From Bacillota bacterium (GTDB lineage: Bacteria; Bacillota; Dethiobacteria; DTU022), in contig JAAZPS010000130.1 in NCBI GenBank assembly GCA_012797095.1, positions 1 through 5,146 on the forward strand: a stretch of 5,146 nt of DNA, written 5' to 3'. Below, piece after piece: positions 4,422 to 5,146 of the stretch. Numbering within the stretch: the first letter of the stretch is position 1; every line of letters begins with the position of its first letter. Position numbers and translations under genes: made by a program. The notes beneath the pieces are model-generated. The model had not been told where the DNA came from, searched no databases, and saw only the letters and a program-made list of their open reading frames with translations.

Positions 4422-5146
4422 AGCGGTCAAAATGCGGGGAAGAGCCTGATAGTCGGGATGGAGGACCAACCGATGAAAAAGGGTTTGTTCCCGGCATAGA
4501 GAAAGCAGCGCACCGCCCTGGGTTGAACCGATTTCCAGGGCCATCAGCCCTGGCCCTTCGAGAAAGAGGGGCAGCAGGGTCAGAATGCGCCGGTAAGCAT
4601 CCAGACCGTCCGGGCCGCCGTCAAGGGCAAGGGCGGGCTCATATTCCCGGATCGTTGGCGGCAGCTGCTCCAGTTCCGCGGTCCGGAGGTATGGCGGATT
4701 GGAGATGACCAGATTGAACCGGGGCGGTTCTGGCATGGCGGTAAAAGCGTTCAGAAAATCACCCTGGATGAAATGGATCCTTCCTTCCACGCCGTGCCGC
4801 CGGGCATTGACCTGCGCCAGCTTTAACGCCCCCGGTGAAAGATCAACGGCGTAAAAATGAGCCCCGGGAAGATGATAGGCCAGGGTTACGGCCAGATTTC
4901 CGCTGCCGCAGCCCAGATCAACCCCCCGGAGCCGCCCTTTCCGGAGGCGGGCCCATTGGAGAACCAGATCGATCAGCAGCTCGCTTTCGGGGCGGGGAAT
5001 CAATACCTCCCGGTTGATCTCGAAGTCAAGACCGTAAAATTCCCTTCCCCCGGTGATATAGGCCAACGGTTCACCGCAGGCCCGCCGCTCAACAACAGCC
5101 CGAAAAGCAGCTGCCAGATCGCTTTCCACGGTAGTGGAACGCTGCA
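4413..5146 (-). CDS. prmC: Peptide chain release factor N5-glutamine methyltransferase (PrmC/HemK), 5' end cut by window edge
   Basis: PrmC uses S-adenosylmethionine to methylate the glutamine of the GGQ motif in RF1 and RF2, improving translation termination. The reading frame is open from the right edge to TAA at 4413-4415, giving about 243 visible residues against roughly 280-290 for the family, so about 40 N-terminal residues lie outside. Taking the GTG-derived codon at 5129 as residue 1, the visible motifs are GEPLAYITG (19-27), a linker with LIPRPESE (43-50), SAM-binding motif I VDLGCGSGNLA (70-80), the acidic AVDLS strand end (94-98), and catalytic NPPY (144-147), which holds the target glutamine. 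That GTG is not the true start: the frame continues upstream and the GEPLAYITG segment should be preceded by a helical N-terminal domain. prfA would be expected beyond the right edge, as in many Firmicutes. The 3' end overlaps the convergent nikR end by 9 bp. Confidence 0.95.
   Translation of the reverse strand, partial: QRSTTVESDLAAAFRAVVERRACGEPLAYITGGREFYGLDFEINREVLIPRPESELLIDLVLQWARLRKGRLRGVDLGCGSGNLAVTLAYHLPGAHFYAVDLSPGALKLAQVNARRHGVEGRIHFIQGDFLNAFTAMPEPPRFNLVISNPPYLRTAELEQLPPTIREYEPALALDGGPDGLDAYRRILTLLPLFLEGPGLMALEIGSTQGGALLSLCREQTLFHRLVLHPDYQALPRILTALF

Noticed and set aside
4405..4440. A bidirectional terminator at the nikR/prmC convergent ends
   Set aside because: The region is A/T-rich, but no GC-rich stem adjoins the T-runs and both coding regions occupy the space.

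Overview
The window looks like chromosomal DNA from a GC-rich, endospore-forming member of the Firmicutes, probably a clostridial lineage. Two genes point to this directly: a sigma-G-type forespore sigma factor and a SpoIIR homologue, both confined to endospore formers. No genus can be named from the sequence alone. I see no insertion sequences, tRNA or rRNA genes, or CRISPR arrays.

Layout, from the right edge leftward on the minus strand: a 5'-truncated prmC (release-factor glutamine methyltransferase, 4413-5146); then sigG (2997-3821), spoIIR (2330-3019), a Na/phosphate symporter-family gene with a PhoU-like tail (661-2277), and a 3'-truncated sua5/tsaC (threonylcarbamoyl-AMP synthase, 1-629). 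The only plus-strand gene is a NikR nickel-responsive repressor (4002-4421). It sits between prmC and sigG, overlaps the 3' end of prmC by 9 bp and diverges from sigG. The four genes from sigG to sua5 are tightly packed (23-bp overlap, then gaps of 52 and 31 bp) with no terminator between them, so they could be one transcription unit. prmC, spoIIR and sua5 also lie in this order in the well-known prfA-prmC-spoIIR-ywlC region of Bacillus subtilis. This window therefore seems to be a version of that neighbourhood in which sigG, nikR and the transporter gene sit among the conserved genes.

The most interesting part is the sigG-spoIIR pair. In B. subtilis both genes are transcribed in the forespore by sigma-F: sigma-G runs the late forespore programme, and SpoIIR is exported to trigger pro-sigma-E processing in the mother cell. 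Here the two reading frames overlap, and a good sigma-F-like -10 element with a near-consensus -35 lies just upstream of sigG. A single sigma-F operon may therefore deliver both outputs. SpoIIR also carries a clear lipobox. The sigma factor departs from the usual sigma-G sequence at several places, so a diverged paralogue cannot be excluded.

The 180-bp sigG-nikR intergenic region holds a perfect extended -10 promoter for nikR, a dyad over that -10, a second dyad in the -35 area, and a nikR leader with mutually exclusive hairpins. These are sequence-level predictions only. No clearly unprecedented system was found; the main candidates are unusual arrangements of known families.
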